NCBI GenBank assembly: GCA_040757205.1
Contig: JBFLXL010000002.1
Coordinates: forward strand, 62,001-126,000
Direction: 5' to 3'
Source of the DNA: Bacillota bacterium
GTDB taxonomy: Bacteria > Bacillota > Desulfotomaculia > Desulfotomaculales > Desulforudaceae
DNA length: 64,000 nucleotides
Shown here: positions 17,428 through 26,057 of the stretch, piece after piece
Layout: the number at the start of each line of letters is the position of its first letter
Numbering within the stretch: the stretch's first letter is position 1
Made by a program: the position numbers and the translations under genes
Notes under the pieces: generated by a model
What the model was told of the DNA's origin: nothing
Seen by the model: only the letters and a program-made list of their open reading frames with translations
The model's database searches: none

Positions 17428-18927
17428 TTGTCCGCAACCGCACTGGAGGATAAGACGCTCGCCGAACTGCAAAACCTGGCCAAAGAACTCAAAATCCCAG
17501 CCTACTACCGTTTCCGAAAAAAGGAGCTGATTGCTGAAATAGAGCGAACCCAACAGGATCTTGGGCAGGTTGTACAACCGCCCCCACCGGAAGCAGGGGA
17601 ACCCACCGAAGACGGGTCGGTTCAGCACACACCCCCCACGGCGCTGGTGGAGAGAGAACACCAGGAACCCCGAGAGACAGCGCGGCAATATCACCAACAC
17701 ACTCCACACCACCCGTACCCGCATACCGACGCCGGCCGGACGCTGCTGGACCGGAGCCGGTTATTCCAGGCGCAAGGCTATCTGGAAATCCTGCCGGAGG
17801 GCTACGGGTTCTTAAGGCCGTCTCAGTTCCTGCCGTCAAACGACGACATCTACGTGTCGGCCTCGCAAATCCGCAAGTTCGACCTGCGTACCGGAGACCT
17901 GGTTTCCGGCCAGGTACGGCCGCCCAAAGACACCGAGAAGTACATGGCGCTGTTGCGGGTGGAGAGCGTGAACGGGGAAGAGGCGAACCTGGCCGGCCGC
18001 CGCCGGCACTTTGACGAACTCACACCGCTGTATCCCCAGGAGCGGCTTACTCTGGAGACCACCCCCGACCGTACGGCGGCCCGGATCATCGACCTGATCT
18101 CGCCGCTCGGGAAAGGGCAGCGGGGGCTGATCGTCGCGCCGCCCAAAGCCGGGAAGACCACGCTTCTTAAAGAAATTGCCAACAGCATCACGACCAACCA
18201 CCCGGAAGTGGTCCTGATGATCCTCCTGATCGACGAGCGCCCCGAGGAAGTCACCGATATCCAGCGTTCGGTCAAGGCCGAAGTGATCGCCTCCACCTTC
18301 GACGAGCCGGCGGACAACCACGTCCGGGTGACGGAGATGGTGCTGGAGCGGGCCAAGCGGCTCGTGGAGCACAAGAAGGACGTGGCCGTCCTGCTGGACA
18401 GCATTACGCGCTTGGGGCGGGCGTACAACCTGGTGGTGCCCACTTCCGGTCGGACCCTGTCGGGCGGGGTGGACCCCGCGGCCCTGCACAAGCCCAAGCG
18501 TTTCTTCGGCGCGGCCCGCAAAATCGAGGAAGGCGGGAGCCTGACCATCCTCGCCACGGCCCTGATTGAGACCGGCAGCCGGATGGACGAGGTCATTTTC
18601 GAGGAGTTCAAGGGCACCGGGAACATGGAGCTGATTCTGGACCGGAAGATCTCGGAACGGCGCATCTTCCCGGCGATTGACGTGCAGCGTTCCGGCACGC
18701 GCAAGGAGGAACTGTTGCTCACCAACGACGAGCTGGAACTGATGTGGTACTTCCGCAAGACCACGAACCAGATGTCCTCTTCGGACGCGATGGAACACCT
18801 GATTGAAGAGATGCGGCGCACCCGGTCCAACCGCGACTTGCTGCGCAACTTCCAGGCCTTCAAGCAGGCGGCCGGCGGGCCGCCGGAAGGGTGGATGATG
18901 CCGGGTCCCCCAATTCACCGCAAATAG
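17428..18927 (+). CDS. rho: Transcription termination factor Rho
   Basis: A 499-residue hexameric RNA helicase. Residues about 1-42 are the Rho_N helix bundle ([15 protein letters not shown]). A Pro/Gln/His-rich, probably disordered insert spans about 43-105. The cold-shock-like RNA-binding domain begins with [20 protein letters not shown]. The ATPase domain has Walker [12 protein letters not shown], Walker [15 protein letters not shown] and the secondary RNA-binding region near [18 protein letters not shown] 17428 is chosen over TTG 17422 for spacing from GGAAGGAGG (17411-17419). The insert makes it longer than the typical 420 residues, as in other GC-rich bacteria. Confidence 0.95.
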   Translation: MSATALEDKTLAELQNLAKELKIPAYYRFRKKELIAEIERTQQDLGQVVQPPPPEAGEPTEDGSVQHTPPTALVEREHQEPRETARQYHQHTPHHPYPHTDAGRTLLDRSRLFQAQGYLEILPEGYGFLRPSQFLPSNDDIYVSASQIRKFDLRTGDLVSGQVRPPKDTEKYMALLRVESVNGEEANLAGRRRHFDELTPLYPQERLTLETTPDRTAARIIDLISPLGKGQRGLIVAPPKAGKTTLLKEIANSITTNHPEVVLMILLIDERPEEVTDIQRSVKAEVIASTFDEPADNHVRVTEMVLERAKRLVEHKKDVAVLLDSITRLGRAYNLVVPTSGRTLSGGVDPAALHKPKRFFGAARKIEEGGSLTILATALIETGSRMDEVIFEEFKGTGNMELILDRKISERRIFPAIDVQRSGTRKEELLLTNDELELMWYFRKTTNQMSSSDAMEHLIEEMRRTRSNRDLLRNFQAFKQAAGGPPEGWMMPGPPIHRK

Positions 18928-19017
18928 GGCCAGGGCCCAAAATCTCCGTTTAAACCGGGCCGGTTACGGAAAAACTAGCTAGCGAATGCTTGAATTCAGG
19001 AGTGTGGTGACCAATCA

Positions 19018-19872
19018 ATGTTGAAGCGTTTGCTAGTGACCGGCTTGGCCGGTACGTTGCTGGCGGGTGCCTTCCTGTATCCGGCCGGCGCCCGGTTGGA
19101 CGAATGGATTTTGGCCGACCGGCCTTACGAGCACCCGGCGGCTCAAGACCTTCCGCAGAGCCGCTACGTGGTGAAAGAGGGCGACAGCCTGTGGAAGATC
19201 GCCGCGGATCACCGCGTGGACATGGATACCCTGCTGGAGCTGAATACCATCGCCAACCCGGACTTCCTCCGTCCCGGCCAGTTGTTGACCGTTCCGGGCA
19301 CCCGCCTGCCGCACCTGGTGCAGGAGGGTGAAAACCTGACCGCCATCGCGGCGATGTATCAGGTGACGGTGGCCGACCTGGTGCGGGAGAACGGGCTTGA
19401 CGACCCGGACCGGCTGTTTCCCGGCCAGCGGCTCTCTGTGCCTGTGCGCGGGCACGGCGGCCCGGCGGCCCCGGCGGTCGGTTGGAGAAGCCTTTTGATG
19501 CCGGCGGCCGGACCCGTATCCGATGTTTTTGGCACGCGTGCGGACGGGCAACCCCATTACGGTATCGACTTCGCGGCCGATCACGGCGCGCCGATCCGGG
19601 CGGCCGAGGCCGGTCAGGTCGTATTCGCCGGCCCGGCGGGCACCTTCGGGCTGTTGGTGATCCTGGACCACGGCGACGGGCTCACCACCTACTACGCCCA
19701 CTGCTCGGAGATCGCGGTCGCTTGCGGGGACCGGGTCAACGCCGGGGAGATCATCGCCCGGGTAGGCGACACCGGCCGCTCCTTCGGCCCGCACTTGCAC
19801 TTTGAGGTGCGCTGGAACGGCGAGCCTTACGACCCGATGCTTTACCTGACCGGGGTAGGCCACGAGACCTAA
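19018..19872 (+). CDS. Secreted peptidoglycan endopeptidase: two LysM plus M23
   Basis: A 284-residue secreted protein. A signal peptide or anchor covers residues 1-25. Two LysM peptidoglycan-binding repeats follow (about 51-97, YVVKEGDSLWKIAADH, and 100-143, HLVQEGENLTAIAAMY). The C-terminal M23 zinc peptidase domain holds HYGIDFAADHGAPI (first His/Asp) and PHLHFEVRWNG (HxH). Such enzymes cut peptide cross-links and in spore formers are often SpoIIQ- or YgeR-like. It sits between rho and rpmE, which are adjacent in B. subtilis, and is followed directly by a strong terminator. Confidence 0.9.
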   Translation: MLKRLLVTGLAGTLLAGAFLYPAGARLDEWILADRPYEHPAAQDLPQSRYVVKEGDSLWKIAADHRVDMDTLLELNTIANPDFLRPGQLLTVPGTRLPHLVQEGENLTAIAAMYQVTVADLVRENGLDDPDRLFPGQRLSVPVRGHGGPAAPAVGWRSLLMPAAGPVSDVFGTRADGQPHYGIDFAADHGAPIRAAEAGQVVFAGPAGTFGLLVILDHGDGLTTYYAHCSEIAVACGDRVNAGEIIARVGDTGRSFGPHLHFEVRWNGEPYDPMLYLTGVGHET

Positions 19873-19897
19873 AAAAGGGGGACAGTCCCCCTTTTTC
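19871..19897 (+). terminator. Intrinsic terminator after the LysM/M23 gene
   Basis: A symmetric hairpin AAAAAGGGGG-acagt-CCCCCTTTTT immediately after the stop codon. It should work in both directions. An identical hairpin occurs at 20073-20098. Confidence 0.85.
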
Positions 19898-19914
19898 CAA
19901 CCCTTTTTTCAGTG

Positions 19915-20012
19915 CCGCTACCCTGAAAATCCCCTCTCCCTCTGGGAGAGGGTCAGGGTGAGGGGTATTTTCATCCTTCCGATGGTGCCCGCAAGAGCGG
20001 CATGGTTGTCTT
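19915..20012 (+). repeat. Dispersed hairpin repeat, copy 3 (full length)
   Basis: The most complete direct copy. It starts GCTACCCTGAAAATCC, then the perfect core hairpin, TCAGGGTGAGGGGTATTTTC, a small second hairpin (CGC-aaga-GCG) and the GGTTGTCTTTT end. Confidence 0.88.
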
Positions 20013-20072
20013 TTTCAGGTTTGACCGGGCCGGGGTTCCTCGGTTATTCTGTACGCGTCCTGATATTCTGGG

Positions 20073-20098
20073 AAAAAGGGGGACAGTCCCCCTTTTTC
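20073..20098 (+). terminator. Second copy of the AAAAAGGGGG-acagt-CCCCCTTTTT hairpin
   Basis: Identical to the hairpin at 19871-19897 but placed only 22 bp before the radical SAM start. It could act as an attenuator, or as a boundary for transcription from upstream. Confidence 0.6.
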
Positions 20099-20119
20099 CC
20101 TGCGGACGGGGGTGGGGCC

Positions 20120-21415
20120 GTGAAACTTCTCTATGCCGACGGCGAGGGTGTGCTTTACGAGGACCCCGAGCTAGGGGCGGCGGCCTGGACCGGGGCCGAG
20201 ATCATCCCTTTTCCGGAGCGGGAGGCCATCCCCTTGCCGCCCGGCTCGGACCTGGTGCTGCTTGACCAAAGGGCGCCGGTCGGCTGGGCGGGGAGGCCCG
20301 TCAAAGACGTCCGGCGACTCGAGGGCGGCGGAAAGCTTTTCGCGGTGGCCGCGCTCCTGCCGGCCGGTTTTACCCGGACCCTGCTGCCGGCTTACCGGGT
20401 TTACGGGCCGACGCCCGACCTGGGCCTTTTCGGTTACACCGCGGTGGGTGCGCGGGACGGGGAACTTTTCGCGGCGGCCCTGCATACCGACGAGGAATAC
20501 CGTTGGAACCCGCTGCTGTACAATGACCCGACCCTGCCCCGCCGGATCAAGACCAAGCGCCGTCAATTCCCGACAAACCGCCTGGTGGAACACCTGGCCC
20601 ACTGCGCTTGCGCCTACCACTGCCTGACGGCCCAGAACATCTTCTACGCCCGCTGGGAGGCCGGCATCCCGGTATCTCCGGCTTGCAACGCCGATTGCCT
20701 GGGCTGCATCTCGAGACCAGCCTCCGGGCGGCGCCCTCCGGCCGGGCGGTGCCCTCCGGCCGAGTGCCCTCCCTCCGGGCGCCCTCCCGCCCCGCAGGAG
20801 CGGATCGGCTTCGTTCCCACGGTGTCCGAGGTGGTTGAACTGGGTGTCTCCCACCTGCAGGACGGGGTGGAGCCGATCATCAGTTTCGGCCAGGGTTGTG
20901 AGGGGGAGCCCTTGCTGCAGTCAAAACTGCTTGCCCAGGCCGTCCGGGGGATTAGAAAGGCCACCGGCAGGGGGAGCATCAACCTCAACACCAACGGGGG
21001 TGACCCCGCGGCGTTGGCCGCGTTGGGCGAAGCCGCACTCGACAGCGTTCGGATCAGCCTGATCAGCGCGCACGAGGAGACTTACACCGCTTATCACCGG
21101 CCCCGCGGCTTCGGTCTTGCCGACGTCCGCCGGAGCATAGCCGCCGCCCGTACCCGGGGTGTGTTCGTGAGCCTAAACCTCCTGATCCTTCCCGGACTTA
21201 CCGACCGGGAAGAGGAAGTCAAGGCGCTTCTCGAGCTCGTGCGTTCCGAAGGAGTCCATATGGTCCAACTCCGCAACCTGAACGCGGATCCGTACCGGCT
21301 CCTCAAAACCCTGCCCCCCGCGCGGGGCCGGATTCTCGGCATACCGGCCCTCGTCTCGCGCCTGCGCCAGATCCCGGGCTTGCGCGTGGGCAACTTCACC
21401 ATCAACATCCCGTAG
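20120..21415 (+). CDS. Radical SAM protein with repeat insertion after the cluster motif
   Basis: A 431-residue protein. The N-terminal 170 residues show no known domain beyond a conserved HCACAYHC segment. The radical SAM cluster motif CNADCLGC (CxxxCxxC) lies near residue 194. It is followed by a low-complexity Pro/Arg/Gly/Cys insert of about 25 residues, encoded by an irregular GC-rich tandem repeat (20721-20792). After the insert come the SAM-binding EPIISFGQGCEGEPLL (GGE-like) strand, a SINLNTNGGDP segment and SVRISLISAHEETYTAYH. It is probably an uncharacterised COG-type radical SAM enzyme. GTG 20120 is chosen after GGTGGGG; a long upstream in-frame stretch overlaps the repeat element and is rejected. 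Confidence 0.8.
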   Translation: MKLLYADGEGVLYEDPELGAAAWTGAEIIPFPEREAIPLPPGSDLVLLDQRAPVGWAGRPVKDVRRLEGGGKLFAVAALLPAGFTRTLLPAYRVYGPTPDLGLFGYTAVGARDGELFAAALHTDEEYRWNPLLYNDPTLPRRIKTKRRQFPTNRLVEHLAHCACAYHCLTAQNIFYARWEAGIPVSPACNADCLGCISRPASGRRPPAGRCPPAECPPSGRPPAPQERIGFVPTVSEVVELGVSHLQDGVEPIISFGQGCEGEPLLQSKLLAQAVRGIRKATGRGSINLNTNGGDPAALAALGEAALDSVRISLISAHEETYTAYHRPRGFGLADVRRSIAAARTRGVFVSLNLLILPGLTDREEEVKALLELVRSEGVHMVQLRNLNADPYRLLKTLPPARGRILGIPALVSRLRQIPGLRVGNFTINIP

Positions 21416-21528
21416 GAATCCCGCCAATCGACGCCCATTCCGGCGAGATCGCCGCTCCTGACAATTAATAATCAACCGGGCGGGAGCAACGGAGAGAATG
21501 AATGATTCCGAGAGCGAATGGTAGTCGG

Positions 21529-21556
21529 TTGACTGGTTTTAAGCAGATACTATAAA
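21529..21556 (+). promoter_or_regulatory. Sigma-A promoter of the antiporter operon
   Basis: TTGACT (21529-21534), a 16-bp spacer and TATAAA (21551-21556). It is followed by a leader with a hairpin at about 21583-21608 (AGCC-ttCCGGC-acaa-GCCGG-cttagGGCT) and TTTT, which could be an attenuator. The gap 21416-21660 holds no gene. Confidence 0.65.
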
Positions 21557-21660
21557 ATGTTTTTTAGGACCTTACCAATTGAGCCTTCCGGCACAAGCCG
21601 GCTTAGGGCTTTTGCATCAGCGCGGGGTCAGAGCCGCCTTTTATTTTGGAGGCAGACAAA

Positions 21661-22272
21661 ATGGCGGAACCCAAAAAGGCCATCAGCTTCCGCCTTCCCC
21701 TGGGGGCGGATCTTAAGTACAGCCTTCTTCTGACGCTCTTTCTTTTTGCTTTCTGGGTGGTGCTGTCCGGAAGGCTTGAAGCGCGATACTTGATTATCGG
21801 TTTTCTGACGGCGCTGGGCGTGACGGTGATCACCAGGCCTTTCTCCGTTTTGCCCCGGGATGGCACCGCCGGCGGCACGCCGGTTTCGGTCTGGGGTTTG
21901 CCCTGGCTGCGCCTGTTGGCCTTTTTGCCTTGGCTCTTCTGGGAGCTGGTGAAGTCCAGCGTGTCGATGGCCTGGCTGATCCTGCACCCGAAAATGCCCG
22001 TCGACCCGCAGGTCATCCGGTTTGAAAAGCACTTTCCGCACCCGGTCGGTTACCTCGTGCTGGCCAACTCCATCACCCTGACTCCGGGGACCCTCACCGT
22101 GGACGTGCAAGACGGCCGGTTCACCGTCCACTGCGTGCAGAAGGCGATGGCCGAGTCGCTGGCGCCCGCGGAACGCGAGGGCGAAATGCCGCGGCGGGTC
22201 GGTCTTGTCTTCGGTGCCGCACGTGCAGTCGACCTGGCCCTGGAAGACGACGACAACGGCGAGGAGCAATAG
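21661..22272 (+). CDS. mrpE: Mrp/Mbh-type antiporter subunit E
   Basis: A 203-residue membrane protein of the MnhE/MrpE (MbhA) family: two or three N-terminal membrane segments, LEARYLIIGFLTALGVTVI, and the conserved GYLVLANSITLTPGTLTVDV motif near residues 130-150. It is the first gene of a ten-gene operon. ATG 21661 follows TTGGAGGC at 21646-21653. The stop lies in the first of two GAGGAGCAATAGGAGGAGCAATAGG copies. Confidence 0.9.
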   Translation: MAEPKKAISFRLPLGADLKYSLLLTLFLFAFWVVLSGRLEARYLIIGFLTALGVTVITRPFSVLPRDGTAGGTPVSVWGLPWLRLLAFLPWLFWELVKSSVSMAWLILHPKMPVDPQVIRFEKHFPHPVGYLVLANSITLTPGTLTVDVQDGRFTVHCVQKAMAESLAPAEREGEMPRRVGLVFGAARAVDLALEDDDNGEEQ

Positions 22273-22351
22273 GAGGAGCAATAGGCTGGGATTTTCTAGC
22301 AAACACTCCGGGGAGTGTCTGGCGGCGAGGAGCAATAGGAGGAGCAATAGG
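22258..22351 (+). repeat. Junction duplication between mrpE and mrpF
   Basis: An exact 28-bp sequence at 22258-22285 is repeated at 22324-22351 (offset 66). The first copy carries the mrpE stop, the second serves as the mrpF ribosome-binding site. A small hairpin (ACACTCC/GGAGTGT, about 22302-22319) lies between them. Confidence 0.92.
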
Positions 22352-22353
22352 CC

Positions 22354-22635
22354 GTGCATTACTTTCTGCTGGCGCTTATCGTGGCCATCGGGGCCCTGAA
22401 TATCCTGGTGCTCTTCGGCCGGATCATTCCGGGGCCGACCGTTTTCGACCGCCTGGTCGGGATGAGCATCATCGGCAGCAACACCATCATCCTGTTCCTG
22501 TTGCTGGGGGCCGTGTGGGAGCGGCTGGACATGGTGGTCGACGTGGCCCTGGCCTACACGGTGGTAGGGTTCATCACCCTGTTGGTGCTGGCCAAGTATT
22601 TCGAGGGCAAGAGCGAGGAGGATGCCGAATCATGA
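22354..22635 (+). CDS. mrpF: Mrp/Mbh-type antiporter subunit F
   Basis: A 93-residue protein with three membrane segments and the MrpF (MbhB) signature RIIPGPTVFDRLVGMSIIGSN followed by DVALAYTVVGFITLLVLAKY. GTG start at 22354. The last codons overlap mrpG (ATGA). Confidence 0.9.
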   Translation: MHYFLLALIVAIGALNILVLFGRIIPGPTVFDRLVGMSIIGSNTIILFLLLGAVWERLDMVVDVALAYTVVGFITLLVLAKYFEGKSEEDAES

Positions 22636-22940
22636 CTTATGTGGCCGCTGCCCTGATGCTGGCCGGGTTTTTTCTGCTGCTGGTGGGGACCATCGGTGTG
22701 CTGCGCCTCCCCGACTTCTTCACCCGCCTGCACGCCGTGGGCAAGTGCGACACCCTGGGGATGCTCTTGTTTATCGCCGGGCTGATGGTTTACGAAGGAT
22801 TGAGCCTTATTGCCCTGAAGCTTGCGTTCATCTGGGTTTTCTTGGCCATCGCCAATCCCACGGCGACCCACATCTTCAGCCGCGCGGCCTACCGCGCCGG
22901 CCTGAAGCCGTGGACCCGCGGCAAGGAGGAAGCCGGCTGA
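22632..22940 (+). CDS. mrpG: Mrp/Mbh-type antiporter subunit G
   Basis: A 102-residue, three-helix protein. It has the MrpG (MbhC) signature GTIGVLRLPDFFTRLHAVGKCDTLG and the NPTATHIFSRAAY end. ATG 22632 overlaps the mrpF stop, and its own stop overlaps the next ATG, so translation is coupled throughout. Confidence 0.92.
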   Translation: MTYVAAALMLAGFFLLLVGTIGVLRLPDFFTRLHAVGKCDTLGMLLFIAGLMVYEGLSLIALKLAFIWVFLAIANPTATHIFSRAAYRAGLKPWTRGKEEAG

Positions 22941-23179
22941 TGGAAATTGTACAGGTGGTATTGCTGCTGGTCCTGATCGGCTGCGCCCTGGTGGCCCTGG
23001 GGGTGACCGACCTGCTGGTCGCCGTGATCCTTTTCGGGTCCTTCAGCTTCGCGTCGGCCATACTATTCGCCCTGATGAACGCGGTCGATGTCGGCTTTGT
23101 CGAGGCCATCATCGGGACGGTCATGAGTGTGATTTACATTTCCGTCCTGTTCGGCTTGGAGAGGAGGTCGTCCCGTTGA
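22940..23179 (+). CDS. MbhD-like (DUF4040) subunit, equivalent to part of the MrpA C terminus
   Basis: A 79-residue, three-helix hydrophobic protein. The pattern GVTDLLVAVILFGSFSFASA followed by ALMNAVDVGFVEAIIG matches the DUF4040/MbhD domain, which in MrpA is fused to the large NuoL-like part. Here it is a free-standing subunit. It overlaps both neighbours by a few bases. Confidence 0.85.
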   Translation: MEIVQVVLLLVLIGCALVALGVTDLLVAVILFGSFSFASAILFALMNAVDVGFVEAIIGTVMSVIYISVLFGLERRSSR

Positions 23180-23469
23180 AAAGGGTCACCCTGTTTTTCC
23201 TGGCGCTCATCGGCGGCCTCTTCATCTACGTCTCTTTCGACCTGCCCCGCGTGGGCGACCACCAGTCGCCGCCCGCGGTGCACGTTTCGCCGCGGTATAT
23301 CGAATCGGCCTACGAGGAGACGGGCACGCGGAACATGGTCAGCGCGGTGCTGGCGGACTACCGCAGCTTCGATACGTTGGGCGAAGTGCTGGTCATCGTC
23401 ATCGCCGGCCTGGCCATCGTCTCCATTCTCAGTGCCAGGGGACCGCACTGCCCGCTGGACGACCACTGA
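23176..23469 (+). CDS. MbhE-like subunit, equivalent to the end of the MrpA C terminus
   Basis: A 97-residue protein with two membrane helices. The features YVSFDLPRVGDHQSPP, HVSPRYIESAYEETGTRNMV and VLADYRSFDTLGEVLVI are diagnostic of the MbhE domain. The TTG start at 23176 overlaps the previous stop region. In canonical Mrp systems this domain is fused at the end of MrpA. Confidence 0.88.
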   Translation: MKRVTLFFLALIGGLFIYVSFDLPRVGDHQSPPAVHVSPRYIESAYEETGTRNMVSAVLADYRSFDTLGEVLVIVIAGLAIVSILSARGPHCPLDDH

Positions 23470-23474
23470 CTAAA

Positions 23475-23598
23475 AGCGTCCGGATGAAGCAGGGCTGTTG
23501 CCTGAACATGAATGGCAACGGGTCGGATACTCTGTCCGGCAGCGTCCGGATAAAGCACAGACTTGTTGCCTGAACATAGTGGCTTGTTGCCTGAATCC
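23475..23598 (+). repeat. Junction duplication between the mbhE-like gene and mrpB
   Basis: An AGCGTCCGGAT(G/A)AAGCA...TTGCCTGAACAT unit occurs at 23475-23509 and 23541-23577 (offset 66). A third partial unit (CTTGTTGCCTGAA) starts near 23583. Confidence 0.85.
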
Positions 23599-23631
23599 GG
23601 CTCGGTGGACTTTAGGAGGCGCGTGACCAAA

Positions 23632-24063
23632 ATGCGCAGGGGATTCGGCGGTATCGTCCTGAACATGGCTTTTCGTTTGCTGCTGCCCTTCATCATTGTG
23701 TTCGCCGTCGCCGTCCTGGTGCACGGCCACTACAGCCCCGGCGGGGGCTTCCAGGCCGGGGCGCTCCTGGGCGTGGCGGTGATTCTCGTCCAGCTCGTCC
23801 AGGGCCAGGACGCCAAGTGGGTGGGCCGCCGGGACGCGGTGACCCTCTCCTGCATCGGCGCCTTGATTTACCTGGGTATCGGCACGCTCTCCTTCTTTTG
23901 GGGCGGCAATTTTCTGGACTACGGGGTGATCCCCGTGGAGGCGACGGCGGCCAAGGCCCGCGCGCTGGGCATCCTGGGCATTGAAGTCGGGGTCACCCTG
24001 GCGGTGATGGGGGTCACGATCATCATGTTCGACTCGCTGACCCGGGAGAGGGGAGAAGAGTAG
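23632..24063 (+). CDS. mrpB: Mrp/Mbh-type antiporter subunit B
   Basis: A 143-residue, four-helix protein with the MnhB/MbhF hallmark VLVHGHYSPGGGFQAGAL. ATG 23632 and GTG 23623 are both in frame after TAGGAGG (23613-23619); spacing is 12 and 3 bases respectively, so the start is uncertain by three codons. Confidence 0.92.
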   Translation: MRRGFGGIVLNMAFRLLLPFIIVFAVAVLVHGHYSPGGGFQAGALLGVAVILVQLVQGQDAKWVGRRDAVTLSCIGALIYLGIGTLSFFWGGNFLDYGVIPVEATAAKARALGILGIEVGVTLAVMGVTIIMFDSLTRERGEE

Positions 24064-24065
24064 CG

Positions 24066-24458
24066 ATGCTCGGCCAGTATTACCACTTGCTCGACCACCT
24101 CGCCGGCTACGTGAGCTGGTGGCTGATCGGGGTTCTTTTTTTGATCGGCCTCTACGGCATCATAGTAAAGGAAAACCTGCTGAAAAAGATCATGGCCTTG
24201 AACGTGATGCAGGTGGCCGTGATCCTGTTCTTTCTGAACACGGCGCAGAAATCCGGGGCCACGCTGGCGGTGCTGCTCCCCGGAGAGACGGCCGGCGCCG
24301 TGGACGTCTACGTTAATCCGCTGCCGCACGCCCTGATGCTCACCGCGATCGTGGTCAGCCTGGCGGTGGTGGGCGTGGCCATGGCCCTTTTGATCCAGGT
24401 GTACCGCTGCTACGGCAGCCTGGAGGAGCCCGAGGTGCTCAGGAGGATGCGCAAATGA
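24066..24458 (+). CDS. mrpC: Mrp/Mbh-type antiporter subunit C (NuoK-like)
   Basis: A 130-residue, three-helix NuoK-like protein. It has the family segment GLYGIIVKENLLKKIMALNVMQVAVILFF and VNPLPHALMLTAIVVSLAV. It starts two bases after mrpB and its stop overlaps the next gene. Confidence 0.92.
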   Translation: MLGQYYHLLDHLAGYVSWWLIGVLFLIGLYGIIVKENLLKKIMALNVMQVAVILFFLNTAQKSGATLAVLLPGETAGAVDVYVNPLPHALMLTAIVVSLAVVGVAMALLIQVYRCYGSLEEPEVLRRMRK

Positions 24459-25963
24459 ACCAACACCTCCCGATCCTCATCGTCATCATCCCCCTGTTCG
24501 TGGCCATGGCGGCGCGCCTGTCGGTCCGGCTGTCCGTTCCGTTCACCCGGGGCCTGGTCCTGGCGGCGGCACTGGCCGTGTTGGCCTGCGGGGCCGGGGC
24601 GCTGGCCGAAACTCTGGCCCGGGGGGAACCGTGGCCCTACCACGTGGCCGGTTGGCCGCCGCCCTGGGGCATCGAACTCGTCATCGATCCCCTGTCGGGC
24701 GGCATGGTCGTCCTGGTCGCTTTCTTCGGCCTGGCCGCCCTGGTGTATGCCGGGCCGTACCTGCAGGGCCGGACGCCGCGGGAGCAAGGGTCTTTCTACG
24801 CCCTTTTCCTGCTCGCCTTGGCCGGCCTCTTGGGTATCTGCGTCACCGGCGACCTCTTCAACCTGTTCGTGTTCCTGGAGATCTCTTCCCTGGCGGCGTA
24901 CGCCCTGATCGCTTTCGGGGGGCGCCGGGCGATCGTGGCCGCCCTGCGCTACCTGATCATCGGCACGGCCGCCGCCTGTTTCTATCTCTTGGGGGTCGGC
25001 TACCTCTACGCGGTGACCGGCTCCCTGAACATGGCCGACCTGGCGGTACTGTTGCCGCCGCTTATGGATTCACCGGCGGTCATCCTGGCCGTGGTCTTCA
25101 TCGTGGCCGGCCTGGGCGTCAAGACGGCGCTCTTCCCGCTCCACGGCTGGCTGCCGGACGCGTACAGCTACACGCCGGCCCCGGTGCTGGCCTTTATGGC
25201 CGCCGTGATGACCAAGGTGAGCGCGTACGCCCTGTACCGGATCCTGTACTTCGTGACCGAGGCCGCCGGACCGGTGTCCGTGACCCTGGAGGCGCTCGGG
25301 TGGATGGCGGCCGCGGGCATACTGTTCGGTTCGGTCATGGCCATCGCCCAGCGCGATTTCTGGCGGATGCTGGCCTATTCCAGCGTGGCCCAGGTGGGGT
25401 ACATCGTTCTCGGGCTGGCGCTGGGCAACGTCTTGGCGCTGTACGGCGCGCTTCTGCACGTCGTCAGTCACTCGCTCGTGAAGGGCGGGCTCTTTTTCAT
25501 CGCCGGGGGCGTCAGTTGGGAAACCGGTGTGCGGCGGGTGCCGGACTTCGTGGGCATGGCCAAAAAGATGCCGCTCACCATGGCCGCCTTTGTGGTCGCC
25601 GCGTTCTCCATGATCGGGTTGCCGCCCACGCTGGGGTTCTTCAGCAAGTGGTACCTGGTGCTGGGATGCCTGGAGGCGCGTGCCTGGGGGTTCGCCGCCG
25701 TGCTCGTCGTGAGCAGCCTTTTGACAGCGGTCTATTTCTTCCGGGTGATTGAGAACGCCTACCTGAAGGGCAGGCCGGAGGCGGGGGCGGCGGGGGCCGA
25801 ACAGCCGGTCCGGCCGCGCGGGCGGCGGTTCAGGCTGGAGCTGCCGGCCGGCATGCTGCTGCCGATCCTGGTGTTGAGCCTGGGCGTGGCGGTCCTGGGC
25901 CTTTTCAACGAGCAGATCATCAGCAACGTGATCCACTACGCGCTGCCGTGGAGGTTGCCTTAA
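24455..25963 (+). CDS. mrpD: Antiporter-like subunit D, first copy (NuoL/M/N family)
   Basis: A 502-residue protein with about 14 membrane helices. Key charged residues of the proton-antiporter fold are present: Glu in NLFVFLEISSLAAY, Lys in GLGVKTALFPLHGWLPDAYS, and Lys in AAVMTKVSAYALYRI. Its position after mrpC matches MrpD/MbhH. The ATG at 24455 overlaps mrpC. The gene ends in a sequence duplicated 72 bp later at the start of the next gene. Confidence 0.92.
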   Translation: MNQHLPILIVIIPLFVAMAARLSVRLSVPFTRGLVLAAALAVLACGAGALAETLARGEPWPYHVAGWPPPWGIELVIDPLSGGMVVLVAFFGLAALVYAGPYLQGRTPREQGSFYALFLLALAGLLGICVTGDLFNLFVFLEISSLAAYALIAFGGRRAIVAALRYLIIGTAAACFYLLGVGYLYAVTGSLNMADLAVLLPPLMDSPAVILAVVFIVAGLGVKTALFPLHGWLPDAYSYTPAPVLAFMAAVMTKVSAYALYRILYFVTEAAGPVSVTLEALGWMAAAGILFGSVMAIAQRDFWRMLAYSSVAQVGYIVLGLALGNVLALYGALLHVVSHSLVKGGLFFIAGGVSWETGVRRVPDFVGMAKKMPLTMAAFVVAAFSMIGLPPTLGFFSKWYLVLGCLEARAWGFAAVLVVSSLLTAVYFFRVIENAYLKGRPEAGAAGAEQPVRPRGRRFRLELPAGMLLPILVLSLGVAVLGLFNEQIISNVIHYALPWRLP

Positions 25964-26057
25964 ATGCCGGCTGAAGTTGTGTTCTACAGACCGCGCGGAA
26001 AAGGTGTCCGGGCTAACCAGTGGAGGTTGCCATAAATGCAGGCTGAAGTTGTGTTCT
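25948..26057 (+). repeat. Junction duplication covering the start of the second antiporter subunit
   Basis: A 38-bp sequence at 25948-25985 is repeated at 26020-26057 with two mismatches. Each copy holds the end of GGAGGTTGCC(T/A)TAA and an ATG, so the start site has been duplicated. Confidence 0.93.
25964..26035 (+). other. 23-codon micro-ORF created by the start duplication
   Basis: From the first ATG (25964) the frame encodes MPAEVVFYRPRGKG... and ends at TAA immediately before the ATG of the next gene (TAAATG). The first residues resemble the true N terminus downstream (MQAEVVFS). It may couple translation between the two antiporter genes, or be an accident. No evidence that the peptide itself is functional. 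Confidence 0.5.
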
